NCBI RefSeq assembly: GCF_015694735.1
Contig: NZ_JADQDP010000002.1
Span: 248,001-312,000, forward strand
Direction of reading: 5' to 3'
DNA from: Hymenobacter properus
Lineage (GTDB): Bacteria > Bacteroidota > Bacteroidia > Cytophagales > Hymenobacteraceae
Length of the DNA: 64,000 nt
This document shows, in pieces, positions 17,011 through 25,399 of the stretch (positions are counted from its first letter, which is position 1; each line of letters starts with the position of its first letter). A program made the translations under genes and the position numbers. The notes beneath the pieces are model-generated. The model had not been told where the DNA came from and searched no databases. It saw only the letters and a program-made list of their open reading frames with translations.

Positions 17011-18348
17011 TTAGCGCCTCGCGGCGGGCGTGGGCGGAAAGGTGAGCAGGAAGGATGTGCCGAGCCCTTCGATGGAATTCACTTCGATGGCGATGTCGTG
17101 CAGGTCGGCAATGGTGCGGGCGATGCTCAGGCCCAGGCCATAGCTGTCGGCATCGGCCGCGGCGCCTTTGTCGAAGCGGTGAAAGAGGTGGGGCAGCTGC
17201 TCCTTGGCAATGCCCTGGCCGGTGTCGCGCACTTCCAGCACGTAGCCCCGGCCGGTGGGATCGGGCCGGCCCAGTAGGTACACCTGCCCGTTTTCGCGGT
17301 TGTACTTGATGGCGTTGCTCACCAGGTTGAACAGCAGCGTGAATAGCAGCCCGCGGTTGCAGCGCTCCACCACAAAATCGGGCTCCACAAGGCAGGTGAG
17401 GGTTAGGTTCCGCACGGCCAGCCGGTCCTGCACTTCCTCGCTCACCTCGGCCGTCAGCTCTTGCAGGCGCACGGAGTCGGTGCGGGTAAACTGGTCATTC
17501 TCAATCTTAGAAATCATGAGCAAAGACTTGATAATGGTGCGCAGGCGGTGCACGGTGCGTTGCGACTCCACCACGCGCAATTGGTTTTCTTCCGACAGGC
17601 TTTCGTCGGCCAGCATGTTGTCGAAGCGGTATTGCAGGGCAGCCAGCGGCGTCAGCAGCTCGTGCGAGGCATCGGCAATAAACTTGCGCTCCTTGCTGAA
17701 CGAGGCCTGAATGGTGGCCATCATCTCGCGCAGGCTCTCGTCGAGGTAGCGGAAGTCGTCGGTGCTGGTTTCCACCGGGTCAAAATCGAACGCCGGCGGG
17801 TAATGGCTGTTGCGCAGCCGCTGCCGGATGATGGTGTAGAACGGCGCCAGCAGGTAGCGGAAAAAAGCCAGGTCGGCGAGCGTGGTGAGGGCCACGCCCA
17901 GCAGCAGCAGGTAGAAGGCGTAGCGCCGGAAGTTGCGTTCCGTTTCGCCGATACTGTCGGTGCTGCGCCCGATTTCGAGTAGGTAATTCTGCCCGTTCTG
18001 GGCAAAGGAGTAGCTCAGCACGCGGTAGGGCACGATTTCGTCTTCCACAGCCCGCTTCGAGTCCTCGATGACGTCGATTTTGGGCCCTGGCACAATGGTT
18101 TCGAGCGAGATGAACTCCTCCTTGAGCAGGTTGTAGCTGCCGTAGGACGACTGCTCGCCGGCAATGAAGGCCGAAATGCCAGTTCGCCGAATCAGGCGCA
18201 GCACCTTCTCCTTTTTCTGCACCAGGCGCTGGTCGGTGGCCAGCAGGGCCAGGCGGCTCATCACCGGCGGCAGCCCCACCACCAGCAGCAGCAGAATGGC
18301 CACCCGGGACAGGGCATTGAACAAGGAAAATTTGGTGCTGAGCTTCAA
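17011..18348 (-). CDS. two-component sensor histidine kinase
   Basis: A 445-residue classical sensor kinase with two membrane helices (about 12-33 and 143-165) flanking a periplasmic region of about 110 residues. Next come a cytoplasmic linker, the HisKA domain with His229 in ADASHELLTPLAAL, and an ATPase domain with N-box NLVSNAIKYN, DTGQGI and GLGLSIARTI. It is encoded 39 nt after the OmpR-type regulator gene on the same strand, so the pair forms one two-component system. The ligand is unknown. The preceding genes in the same direction encode a beta-barrel protein and secreted small proteins, which suggests an envelope-related signal. Confidence 0.93.
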   Translation of the reverse strand: MKLSTKFSLFNALSRVAILLLLVVGLPPVMSRLALLATDQRLVQKKEKVLRLIRRTGISAFIAGEQSSYGSYNLLKEEFISLETIVPGPKIDVIEDSKRAVEDEIVPYRVLSYSFAQNGQNYLLEIGRSTDSIGETERNFRRYAFYLLLLGVALTTLADLAFFRYLLAPFYTIIRQRLRNSHYPPAFDFDPVETSTDDFRYLDESLREMMATIQASFSKERKFIADASHELLTPLAALQYRFDNMLADESLSEENQLRVVESQRTVHRLRTIIKSLLMISKIENDQFTRTDSVRLQELTAEVSEEVQDRLAVRNLTLTCLVEPDFVVERCNRGLLFTLLFNLVSNAIKYNRENGQVYLLGRPDPTGRGYVLEVRDTGQGIAKEQLPHLFHRFDKGAAADADSYGLGLSIARTIADLHDIAIEVNSIEGLGTSFLLTFPPTPAARR

Positions 18349-18387
18349 AGCAATGCGAGTGAAGAGCCGAGGTGGGAAGCGCGCAAG

Positions 18388-19062
18388 CTACAGCCGGGCC
18401 CGGTAGCCCATCCCCCGCACGGTTTCGAGCCAGTCGGTGTCGGCGTACTGGCCCAGCTTCTTGCGAAGGTTCTTAATGTGGGCGTCGATGAAGTTGGAGT
18501 CGAAGCCGGTGTCGGCCAGGTTTCCCCAGATGTGCTCGGTGAGCTGCAGGCGCGTCAGCACGCGGTTTTTGTGCAGCACGAGGTAGCTCAACACGTTGAA
18601 CTCCTTCACCGACAAGCTCACTTCCTGCCCCGCGCAAAACAGCTGCCGCGTTTGCAAGTCCAGCTCAAACGCGCCGCAGGCCACCCGGGGCTTGTGCAGC
18701 CCAAAGCGCCGCCGCGTGATGGCGTGCATGCGGGCCAGTAGTTCGGGCAGCGAGAAGGGCTTGGCCAAATAGTCGTCTGCGCCCAGCTCCAGCCCGCCGA
18801 TGCGGTCTTCCACGGCCGAGCGGGCCGTGAGGATGATGACGGCGGCCGTCAGCTCGTTTTGTTTGGCTTCGGCCAGCACCTGCAGGCCGTCGCCGTCGGG
18901 CAAGCCCAGGTCGAGTAGCACGAAGTCGAAGGGGGTGTCGGCCAGTTGGGCGCGGGCTTCGGCGGCCGTTCGGGCCACCGTGCAGGCAAAATTGTGGTTG
19001 TGCAGGAAGATGCCCAGCTCGCGCGCTAGGGTGCGCTCGTCTTCCACAATCAAAACGGTCAT
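18388..19062 (-). CDS. OmpR/PhoB-family response regulator
   Basis: A 224-residue transcription factor. The receiver (1-120) has Asp9 in VEDER, phosphoacceptor Asp51 in LLDLGLPDGDG and Lys101 in AKPFSLPEL. The C-terminal winged helix (about 128-224) has the recognition segment FIDAHIKNLRKKL and ends in VRGMGYRARL. The ATG at 19062 gives a start typical of the family. It lies 30 nt after the beta-barrel gene and 39 nt before the kinase gene, so all three are probably in one transcript. Its target is likely to include its own operon, but I saw no direct-repeat operator that I could support. Confidence 0.95.
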   Translation of the reverse strand: MTVLIVEDERTLARELGIFLHNHNFACTVARTAAEARAQLADTPFDFVLLDLGLPDGDGLQVLAEAKQNELTAAVIILTARSAVEDRIGGLELGADDYLAKPFSLPELLARMHAITRRRFGLHKPRVACGAFELDLQTRQLFCAGQEVSLSVKEFNVLSYLVLHKNRVLTRLQLTEHIWGNLADTGFDSNFIDAHIKNLRKKLGQYADTDWLETVRGMGYRARL

Positions 19063-19092
19063 GAGCGAAGTAAAAACAGACCCGCCGTGCGG

Positions 19093-19983
19093 TTACAGGT
19101 TGAGGGAAAGGCTGGTGGTGAAGTAGGAGCGCGCCCCGGAGGCATCCTCCGGCAGCAGGTTCACGGGAATGGCGTAGCGCCACGCCACCTGCAGCGCCAC
19201 CACGCCCAGCGAATAGGTCACGGGCACGCGCAGCTCGTAGTTGAGCACCTGAAAGCGCGTCTTGGTGGTGGTCGCGAGGGTCGTTTTGCCGCTGCCACTG
19301 TTGCCGCGGCCGTTGCCATTGCCGCGCTGCACCTGCTGCACTAGGCTGGTTTCGGCAAAGCGCTGCGTCCCAGCTGTCACGCTCACGCGCGGCTCGATGG
19401 ACAGGTAGCCTTTGTCTGTGAGCACCTTCTCGAACTCGAAGTTGCGGGAGTTATCGAGCACCAGAAAAAAGTCGCTGGTTTCGCCGAACAGGTAGGCTGC
19501 GTTCAGGCGGGTGTACACGTAGCCCCAGTCCCAGCCCACGTAGCCATCAATGGAGTTGTTGACGCTGGACTTGACGAGCGGGCTGTTGGGCGCAAACAGA
19601 AAGCGCGAGTAGCTTACCGAAGCATCCACCGTTTTCGATAAGTCGCCATCCCAACCGGCCGACAGGTCGGTTTCGTCCAAAAAAGTACTGGTGTTGAGCA
19701 GGTTGTAGCCCACTGCCGAGCCCCACACGCCCCAGCGGCTTTTATAGATGAGTTCGCCGGCTGTGTAAGGGTAGCGCGTGGTTTGGGTGCGGCCAAAAAA
19801 CGACGAGTTGCTGCCGTAGCTCAGCGCCGCCGTGAAGCCGCCGTGGGCCGCGCTAGCATCAGCTGGGGTGGCCGAGCTGCCGGTTGGCAGCCCGCTGCCC
19901 ACGTCCTGCGCGGCCGCAGGCCGGCCACTCAGGCACTGACCAAGAAACACCAACAGGACAGCGGTTCGGTAGAAAAAGCGCAT
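19093..19983 (-). CDS. predicted outer-membrane beta-barrel protein
   Basis: A 296-residue protein with a signal peptide (MRFFYRTAVLLVFLGQCLSG, cleavage near AAAQ). The body is made of alternating hydrophobic/polar stretches rich in Tyr, Ser, Gly and Asn and ends SYFTTSLSLNL, with an aromatic near the C-terminus, as in outer-membrane barrels. A Gly/Asn/Arg low-complexity insert (RGNGNGRGNSGSG) lies near residues 218-231. I recognise no named family. It precedes the OmpR-type regulator and kinase on the same strand, so it may be their sensor partner or target. Function unknown. Confidence 0.75.
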   Translation of the reverse strand: MRFFYRTAVLLVFLGQCLSGRPAAAQDVGSGLPTGSSATPADASAAHGGFTAALSYGSNSSFFGRTQTTRYPYTAGELIYKSRWGVWGSAVGYNLLNTSTFLDETDLSAGWDGDLSKTVDASVSYSRFLFAPNSPLVKSSVNNSIDGYVGWDWGYVYTRLNAAYLFGETSDFFLVLDNSRNFEFEKVLTDKGYLSIEPRVSVTAGTQRFAETSLVQQVQRGNGNGRGNSGSGKTTLATTTKTRFQVLNYELRVPVTYSLGVVALQVAWRYAIPVNLLPEDASGARSYFTTSLSLNL

Positions 19984-20000
19984 GGATAAGCCCGTTGTCG

Positions 20001-20372
20001 TTATCGATGCCCGCGCCCCGCGCCTACTGAGCGGCCCACGCCCCCTGCCCCGGCTCCGCGGGCACCCCGGCCGCCACCGGCCCCGGCGCCCTGACTGCCG
20101 CGCGCCCCGCGGGCGCTCCGCTCCGGCCGGCTGCCCCGGGCCGACGCGCTGTTGCCGGGGTTTTCGGAGGCACCGTCATCCACCCGTTCGGGCTTGGGCT
20201 TGCGTTCGGTTTGGGGCACGGCTTTCACGGGTGGCTCGGTGCCGGGCGCGGTCTGCGCCGGGGCTTGGGCCACAGGCTGCGCGCCTTGGGCAAACTCGGG
20301 CACGGCCTGGGCCTGCGCCCGGGCAGCCCCGAGCAGCAGCCCCAGAAAAAGAAAGCGAAACACGATTTTCAT
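20001..20372 (-). CDS. secreted Pro/Gly/Ala/Arg-rich small protein
   Basis: A 123-residue protein with a signal peptide (MKIVFRFLFLGLLLGAARAQ). It continues with a Pro/Ala/Gln/Val-rich segment and then a very Gly/Arg/Ala-rich tail (SARGARGSQGAGAGGG). I start at the ATG at 20372; one more ATG lies three codons upstream. No conserved domain is recognised. It ends 17 nt before the beta-barrel gene and heads the co-directional group leading to the two-component system. The tail is strongly basic, so binding to an acidic surface polymer is conceivable but is only a guess. Confidence 0.6.
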   Translation of the reverse strand: MKIVFRFLFLGLLLGAARAQAQAVPEFAQGAQPVAQAPAQTAPGTEPPVKAVPQTERKPKPERVDDGASENPGNSASARGSRPERSARGARGSQGAGAGGGRGARGAGAGGVGRSVGAGRGHR

Positions 20373-20454
20373 GATAAGCAAACCCGGTTTCCCGGCAGAA
20401 TGGAAGGAGGCAAATTACAACGTAGCAAAGCCCGGGTGGCTGCTAAGCGACAAA

Positions 20455-20493
20455 GCCGGCCGCACCCCCGAGTAGCTCAGAAGCGCGGCCGGC
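20455..20493 (-). terminator. GC-rich hairpin after His/Gly-rich protein gene
   Basis: GCCGGCCGC (20455-20463) pairs with GCGGCCGGC (20485-20493) around a 21-nt loop. It is placed 17 nt beyond the stop of the 20511 gene on the minus strand. The following T-run is weak, so it is a possible terminator only. Confidence 0.45.
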
Positions 20494-20510
20494 GCATGTG
20501 CGATGGGCTT

Positions 20511-20876
20511 TTAGTGGCCGTGGCCGCGGCCACCGCCGTGGCTGCCGGCGCTGTGGCCGCCGCCCAGATGGCCCCCGCCGGCATGGCTGTGCTCGCCGCG
20601 GGCGCTGCGGGTGGCGTGGTCGACGCCTCGGCCACTGCGGGCCACGGCGCTCACGGCGGCGCCTTTGTCGGCACCGGTCAGAGTAGTGGTCTGGGCCACG
20701 TTGCTCACGGTCTGGCCGTGGTTGGCGGGGGCGCCGGCTTTGCCGTCGCGTTCATCGTCAGCATCGTGCTGGCGGGTGGTGGCTGGCTTCACGGCGTGCG
20801 AGGCGGAAGCGGGGGCTTGCGCCATTGCGGCCACGGTGCACAGCAGCGCAGCAGCGGAAAAAAGCATCTTTTTCAT
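20511..20876 (-). CDS. secreted His/Gly-rich small protein
   Basis: A 121-residue protein with a signal peptide (MKKMLFSAAALLCTVAAMAQ). The middle is unremarkable and polar. The last 30 residues are almost only His, Gly and Ser (HSHAGGGHLGGGHSAGSHGG and on), a composition often seen in metal-binding tails. I use the ATG at 20876; the frame is open further upstream, but that part is intergenic in character. The gene stands alone upstream of the group 20372-17011 on the same strand, with a hairpin in between. Metal binding is inferred from composition only. Confidence 0.7.
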   Translation of the reverse strand: MKKMLFSAAALLCTVAAMAQAPASASHAVKPATTRQHDADDERDGKAGAPANHGQTVSNVAQTTTLTGADKGAAVSAVARSGRGVDHATRSARGEHSHAGGGHLGGGHSAGSHGGGRGHGH

Positions 20877-21103
20877 GAGTTGGAACTGATAAGAAGGTGA
20901 AGAATGAAACAAACCTATCAGGCCAACATGATGCGAAAATGATAAAACGCCAGACTGGGTTGCGGGCCAGATTAGATGATATTTGGCAGCTGGGCTCCAT
21001 GTCCCCACCAAGCGCAAAGCCCTGCCTTCCCATAAGCCAAATGGCAGGGGAGGCGGGGCTCGGCAAACGAGATACGAAGCCCCTTGCGTGCATCGGCTTT
21101 GCT

Positions 21104-21403
21104 TCATGAATTAATACACCTTGAGCTGCCGGCTGAAGCTGGTGTTGCTTTGCTCGTTCCAGGGTAAATGGCTTCGGCCGTGAGGCTGAACGTTACTGTC
21201 TTCTTCTGTTGCGGCGCTCGGTTGATGCGCTCGAAGGCTTTGAGCTGCTTCTGCGGCATGGCTGCCTTGGCGAGCATGCTGTAGTGGTTCTCGTCGAGGT
21301 AGATGGCTTGCTGGGCCGGGTTCACCACCAGCGTGTCTTCGGGCGCGGCTTGGGCCGTCAGGCTATGGCCCAGCAGGCTGGCCAACAGCAAACCCGTGCT
21401 CAA
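21104..21403 (-). pseudogene. decayed or frameshifted small secreted protein gene
   Basis: The frame encodes a signal-peptide-like segment (STGLLLASLLGHSLTAQA) and about 75 further residues. Two faults suggest damage. At the 3' end the frame turns into low-plausibility sequence (GTSKATPASAGSSRCINS), whereas a one-base shift after TACCC reads NEQSNTSFSRQLKVY and stops at 21111-21113. At the 5' end the reading continues upstream through KKLLKLVL, a typical basic n-region, without any ATG or GTG before an in-frame TAG; the only usable start in the annotated frame is TTG 21403. Either the gene is a pseudogene or the assembly has indels here. No family recognised. Confidence 0.55.
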
Positions 21404-21496
21404 AACGAGCTTCAGCAGCTTCTTGCCAAACCCACCGCGCGGGCTCCGAGGCTACGCGTAAATATGTGCCTATTGCGTAAGGCGTCTAAAATACAG

Positions 21497-21527
21497 AAAG
21501 CCCACCGGCTTTGGGCCGATGGGCTTT
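21497..21527 (-). terminator. hairpin terminator after DUF5686 gene
   Basis: AAAGCCCA.CGGC pairs with GCCG.TGGGCTTT (one mismatch, 4-nt loop), 33 nt past the stop of the 21560 gene on the minus strand. The A/T ends of the stem make it a plausible intrinsic terminator, perhaps bidirectional. Confidence 0.75.
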
Positions 21528-21559
21528 GCTGCCGGCGGGTTGCAGCCGGTTACAGCCGG

Positions 21560-24091
21560 TTACAGGCGGAACTGGGCGCCCACTTTGATGCCGAAATTGT
21601 TGGTGTTGGGCACGTCGCGGTAGGTGAGGCGGTGAATGAAATCGACGCGGATGAACTTAAAGATGTTTTCCACGCCGTAGCCCACTTCCACGTAGGGGGT
21701 CGAAATCTGGCCGGGCAGGTCGGGCGAGTCGCGGTTGATGCGGCGGCTGCGGTCCGAAAGTTTGCCGTAGAGCACGTTGCCAGTGGCCACAAAGCGCCAG
21801 TTGAGGGCGCGCAGGCCGGGAATGGCGTTGATGAACAGGCCTTCGAAATGGTGGTCGAGGCGCAGCGAGGCCGAGCGGTCCGTCACGAACTCGAAGTAAT
21901 TCATCAGGTTGAACGCGTTGGCGTTGTAGAAGGGCGTCTGGTTGCCCAGCGGCGTTTTCAGGATGAAGTAGGGCAGGGCCGTGGGAATGTAATTGCCCTC
22001 GGCGCGGTAGGTGAGGCGGCCCAGCTGGCCCAGCGACACGCTGTGCTGCACCGACAGGTTGAACTTGTGGTACATGAAGTTGCCATGCGTCCAGTCGATG
22101 GCGCCCAACGTGTAGCGGAAGCCAAACACCGGCCAGCGCTTCAGGCCCACGGCCCGGCGGCGGTTTTCGCTCTGCACCAGGTTTTCGTCGGGCGCGTAGC
22201 GCGATTCCGACACCAGCTCGCTCAGGTGTAAAATGTTGGAGCCGGGTTCGTCGGTGGGCATGGGAGCACCGGGGCCGGAAGGGCGGGAGTGAATTTCAAA
22301 CAGCGGGTTGACGTACTGGTAGCGCAGCGTCATGGTCTGCGTGAAGCCGTGGAACAGGTCGCGCTGCATGCTGAACGACGTGAGGTCGCGCAGTACCGGG
22401 CGGCCCTGCTTGAAGCGGCCCCAGCGCGAGGCCGCAATGAACAAGTTGTTGTTGTCGAGGAAGTCGTTGTCGAGCAGAGCGGCCTGCTCCACGTCGTGCT
22501 TAAACTCGCCGGAAAACACCGTCCAGTGCCGGCGTTCGGCAATGTAGCTCACCCGCGCGCCGTACTTGAAGCGGCCGTCGAGGGTGCCGTAGGCCAGGTA
22601 GGCTTGGGTGAGCCAGTTGTGGCTAATTTCGGGTGTGGTACGGAAGCCGATGCGGAAGCGGTTGCCCTCAAAGTCGTTGTGGGCATACAGGGTCGAGATA
22701 GGACCAAAATCGAGTTTGCCCACGCGCTTGTAGCCGTTCACCAGCAGTTCAACCCAGTCGAGCACGTTGCGCACCGACGGCAGCGACTTGGCCGAGTCGA
22801 GCACGGCAAACGTCTGCTGCTCCGAAAGGCTCAGGGTGTCGGGGCGGTGCTGGTCGAAATAGCCCGGCCCATTGGGCGACAAACCACCCAGCAGTCCGCT
22901 GGATTTGTCGTCGGTTTCCATCAGCGACGACACGATGGGCTGGTCGTAGAAGCCGGATTCGGTGTGCACCTTGTTGCGCACAATATTGCTGTTCACCGTG
23001 GTGAAGCGTACCAGCATGGCCGCCTGCTTTTCGTAGGGCCGCACGCTGATGAGCAGCTTGGTGCGGGCCGCAATGCCGGGGCCGTCGTCGGGCGAGGTCA
23101 GGTCCTGGTAGATGCGCAGGTCGCTCACGAAGTTGATGTTGGCTTCGGGGCTGGCTACCACGTCGATGCGGCGCAGCGCGTAGCCCTGCTGCGTAATCCA
23201 GATGGTGCCCTTAAAAGCCAGGTCGTGGCTGCGCTTGGGCGTTACGGCAATCTTGTAGCACCAGTCTTTGCCCACAAACACCGAGTCCTGTAGCTCGTAC
23301 TCGTAGGTGAGGCGGCCGCCTTCGGCGATGGGCGAGATGAAGTCCTTGCCCAGCACGTTCTGCCAGTTGGGGTAGAAGTCGAAGCTCTGAAAGTTCGAGC
23401 CCAGCATCTGGCTCAGTACCGAGCCCTCGCGGGGGCCGACGCCACGCATCTGCTTGTGCAGTAGGTCTTCGCGCCGGCGCAGGGGCGAGTACTTCTGATA
23501 CACGCGCGAGCCCACTTCCGAGGCAAATACGGGCAGCGGCGCGTCGGGGTCGGCGGCGGCCACGGCGCCGCGCCGCACGGCCAGCGCCCGGATGTCTTTC
23601 ACCACCTTGCGGTTCGAGAGGGACTTAGGCAGGTCGATGAGGCTGGTTTCGATGCGGTTATAAGAGTCGAACTCGGCTGCTTGCAGGGCGTTGCGCTCGT
23701 TCTCGGGCTTGTGCTTCTGCACTTCGCGCAGGATGCGGAAGGCGGGGTTTTCGGGTTGGCGCGACGACACGAAGACCTCGCCCAGGGTCACCCCACCGGT
23801 TTTCATCCGAAACAGCACCGTTTGGGTGGGGGCGTTGGTGAGCTTGCGCCGCTGGGTGGCAAAGCCCATGGCCGACGCTGCAATGGAGTCGGGCGAGCCG
23901 GCCACGGCCAGCTTGAACTTGCCGTCGGCATCGGCCGTAACGCCGCTGCTGGTTTTGGGGATGAAGACGGAAGCAAACGGCACCGGCTCGCCGTTGACGG
24001 CTTCCACCACCTGGCCGCTTATGATGATACGCTGGGCTGCGGCGGGCAATACCAAGAGGCAGGCCAGGAGCAGCGGAGCAAGAAATTTCAT
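21560..24091 (-). CDS. DUF5686 outer-membrane protein with carboxypeptidase-regulatory-like domain
   Basis: An 843-residue envelope protein. A signal peptide (MKFLAPLLLACLLVLPAAAQ) is followed by a CarboxypepD_reg-like beta-sandwich (about 22-100; ISGQVVEAVNGEPVPFASVF, then GKFKLAV). The remaining 700 residues are the DUF5686 region, rich in beta-strand-like stretches and ending in a barrel-like segment (IKVGAQFRL). Proteins of this plan are common in Bacteroidota outer membranes and resemble TonB-dependent receptors in their N-terminal domain, but lack a recognisable plug. The substrate is unknown. It is transcribed alone: a terminator-like hairpin follows it, and 264 nt separate it from the next gene upstream. 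Confidence 0.85.
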   Translation of the reverse strand: MKFLAPLLLACLLVLPAAAQRIIISGQVVEAVNGEPVPFASVFIPKTSSGVTADADGKFKLAVAGSPDSIAASAMGFATQRRKLTNAPTQTVLFRMKTGGVTLGEVFVSSRQPENPAFRILREVQKHKPENERNALQAAEFDSYNRIETSLIDLPKSLSNRKVVKDIRALAVRRGAVAAADPDAPLPVFASEVGSRVYQKYSPLRRREDLLHKQMRGVGPREGSVLSQMLGSNFQSFDFYPNWQNVLGKDFISPIAEGGRLTYEYELQDSVFVGKDWCYKIAVTPKRSHDLAFKGTIWITQQGYALRRIDVVASPEANINFVSDLRIYQDLTSPDDGPGIAARTKLLISVRPYEKQAAMLVRFTTVNSNIVRNKVHTESGFYDQPIVSSLMETDDKSSGLLGGLSPNGPGYFDQHRPDTLSLSEQQTFAVLDSAKSLPSVRNVLDWVELLVNGYKRVGKLDFGPISTLYAHNDFEGNRFRIGFRTTPEISHNWLTQAYLAYGTLDGRFKYGARVSYIAERRHWTVFSGEFKHDVEQAALLDNDFLDNNNLFIAASRWGRFKQGRPVLRDLTSFSMQRDLFHGFTQTMTLRYQYVNPLFEIHSRPSGPGAPMPTDEPGSNILHLSELVSESRYAPDENLVQSENRRRAVGLKRWPVFGFRYTLGAIDWTHGNFMYHKFNLSVQHSVSLGQLGRLTYRAEGNYIPTALPYFILKTPLGNQTPFYNANAFNLMNYFEFVTDRSASLRLDHHFEGLFINAIPGLRALNWRFVATGNVLYGKLSDRSRRINRDSPDLPGQISTPYVEVGYGVENIFKFIRVDFIHRLTYRDVPNTNNFGIKVGAQFRL

Positions 24092-24251
24092 AGAAAGTAG
24101 TAAGGAGCCAAATACCTGGACGAGTAGTAGTCTCGCAATTTACGCAAAGCAAGGGTGGCTCCCAACTAGTTCCGCGGCCAGCGGAGAAAAAAAACGGATG
24201 AACGGTTAAACCTGCTGGATGAATTGTTGTCGGGGGCGGCTAAATAGAAAA

Positions 24252-24285
24252 GCGCGGATAGTGAGGACTTGCTCACCATCCGCGC
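24252..24285 (-). terminator. intrinsic terminator after 24356 gene
   Basis: GCGCGGAT.GTGAG pairs with CTCAC.ATCCGCGC (13 of 14 positions, 6-nt loop). On the minus strand it is followed by CTTTTCTATTT. It is located 70 nt past the stop of the secreted repeat protein gene. Confidence 0.8.
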
Positions 24286-24355
24286 CTGTTTAAGTTGCAA
24301 CGCTGCAAATTCAGCTGTCTATTGCCGGGCAGTCGCAGCAGCTGGGCCGTACCGG

Positions 24356-24910
24356 TTATTTGATAACGATGGCGCCGTTGCCGCTGGTGGGCTTGCGCTG
24401 CTCGCCCGCCGCCAGCAGGCCGCGGCTCATGCCAAACGCAAAGCCCGGAGTGCTATTGCTTAGCCCCGTGATGTTCCCGCCGCCGGCTGCTACCAGGTTG
24501 CCACCGCCCGCAGCTACCACATTGCCACCGCCGGCCGCCACCACGTTGCCGCCGCCCGCGGCCACCACGTTGCCCCCCGCATTCAGTACCGACACGGCCG
24601 AAACCTGGTTGCCGCTGAGAATGGCCATGGCAAAGTTGCCGTTGGAAAGGGGCGCGTAGCCCACGCGCGTGCCGCTGTTCAGGAATTGCTGCACGTAGCC
24701 CACCAACTCGTTGTAATTGCCCCAGGAGCCATTATTATAGAGCTTGATGTTGCATTCGCAGATTTCGCCCTGGCCCACGGGGTTGCGCCTCGCCACCTGT
24801 TGGTAGGCTTTGGCAATCCAGGGGTCGCGGCATTGAGCCGAGGCGCTGAGGGGTTGGCCCGCCAGCGCCAGCAGCGCGCCAAACAGCAGAGGGGTAAGAA
24901 TTTTGGACAT
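24356..24910 (-). CDS. secreted protein with GGGNVVAA tandem repeats
   Basis: A 184-residue protein with a signal peptide (SKILTPLLFGALLALAGQPL, cleavage near ASAQ). Its first part has three cysteines (CRDPW, CECN) and a segment that looks like a small globular domain (NNGSWGNYNELVGYVQQFLN). Residues 112-150 consist of four or five copies of the octapeptide GGGNVVAA with slight variation (NLVAA, NITG). The tail reads GNGAIVIK. I start at the ATG at 24910; upstream in-frame codons are intergenic. No known family. An intrinsic terminator follows it. The repeat could form a small beta-helix or an adhesive stretch. Confidence 0.7.
   Translation of the reverse strand: MSKILTPLLFGALLALAGQPLSASAQCRDPWIAKAYQQVARRNPVGQGEICECNIKLYNNGSWGNYNELVGYVQQFLNSGTRVGYAPLSNGNFAMAILSGNQVSAVSVLNAGGNVVAAGGGNVVAAGGGNVVAAGGGNLVAAGGGNITGLSNSTPGFAFGMSRGLLAAGEQRKPTSGNGAIVIK
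24480..24575. repeat. four 24-bp tandem repeats inside coding sequence
   Basis: Four back-to-back 24-nt units (24480, 24504, 24528, 24552) of the form ccgccnGCnGCnACCAnnTTGCCn encode the GGGNVVAA octapeptide repeats. Differences are mostly at third codon positions, so the peptide is conserved better than the DNA. A partial fifth unit follows. Confidence 0.9.
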
Positions 24911-25084
24911 CACGAGATAAGTGAAAGGTGGGAAATGAACACCCAGCGCCGCGCGGGCAGCACCGGTAGCCACCAAGCTAGCCGCCCCGATGGGGCCTGC
25001 CAACGCTCGTCTAGCAAGCCCCGCAAAAAGTCGACGGCCTTGGCCACGCGTCGGCAAAGACGGACGTGCCTTTCAACTACATCA

Positions 25085-25399
25085 TCAATGAAGGCCTGCG
25101 TACGGGTCGGCGCTGGCTTCAACCAGCCATATCTCGGTGCCGACCGGAAGCCGGTCGGCTTCCAGGTCCAGCAGTAAGCCCCGCTCGGGGGCGGGCGCGT
25201 CGGAGCGGGTCAGCTCTTCCACGGTGGCCACGGCGGGGTGGCGGCCTCCGTCGGGCAGGGCCGCTTCCACGGGCAGGGCTGTGTGCAGGGGGTAGACGGC
25301 CAGAGCTGGCGCGGGCTTTTCGGGCAGCACCAGCATGCCCAGGCCTGGCAAAGGCCAGGCGGCGGCCACGCGCAGCAGCAAGACGGCTGGCGCTGGCAT
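25085..25399 (-). CDS. hypothetical protein coupled to GH1-like gene
   Basis: A 104-residue protein that I do not recognise. It starts MPAPAVLLLRVAAAWPLPG and is rich in Pro, Ala and Leu, with acidic patches near the C-terminus (EELTRSDAPAPERG and LLLDLEADRLP). There is no clear signal peptide or membrane helix. Its ATG overlaps the TAA of the GH1-like gene (TAATG), so translation is probably coupled and the two products are likely to be needed together. It may be an accessory or stabilising subunit for the glycosidase-like protein; this is inference from position only. Confidence 0.6.
   Translation of the reverse strand: MPAPAVLLLRVAAAWPLPGLGMLVLPEKPAPALAVYPLHTALPVEAALPDGGRHPAVATVEELTRSDAPAPERGLLLDLEADRLPVGTEIWLVEASADPYAGLH

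Noticed and set aside
20511..21107. 198-codon extended version of the His/Gly-rich protein
   Set aside because: The first 77 codons precede a clear signal peptide start (MKKMLFS) and have intergenic character.
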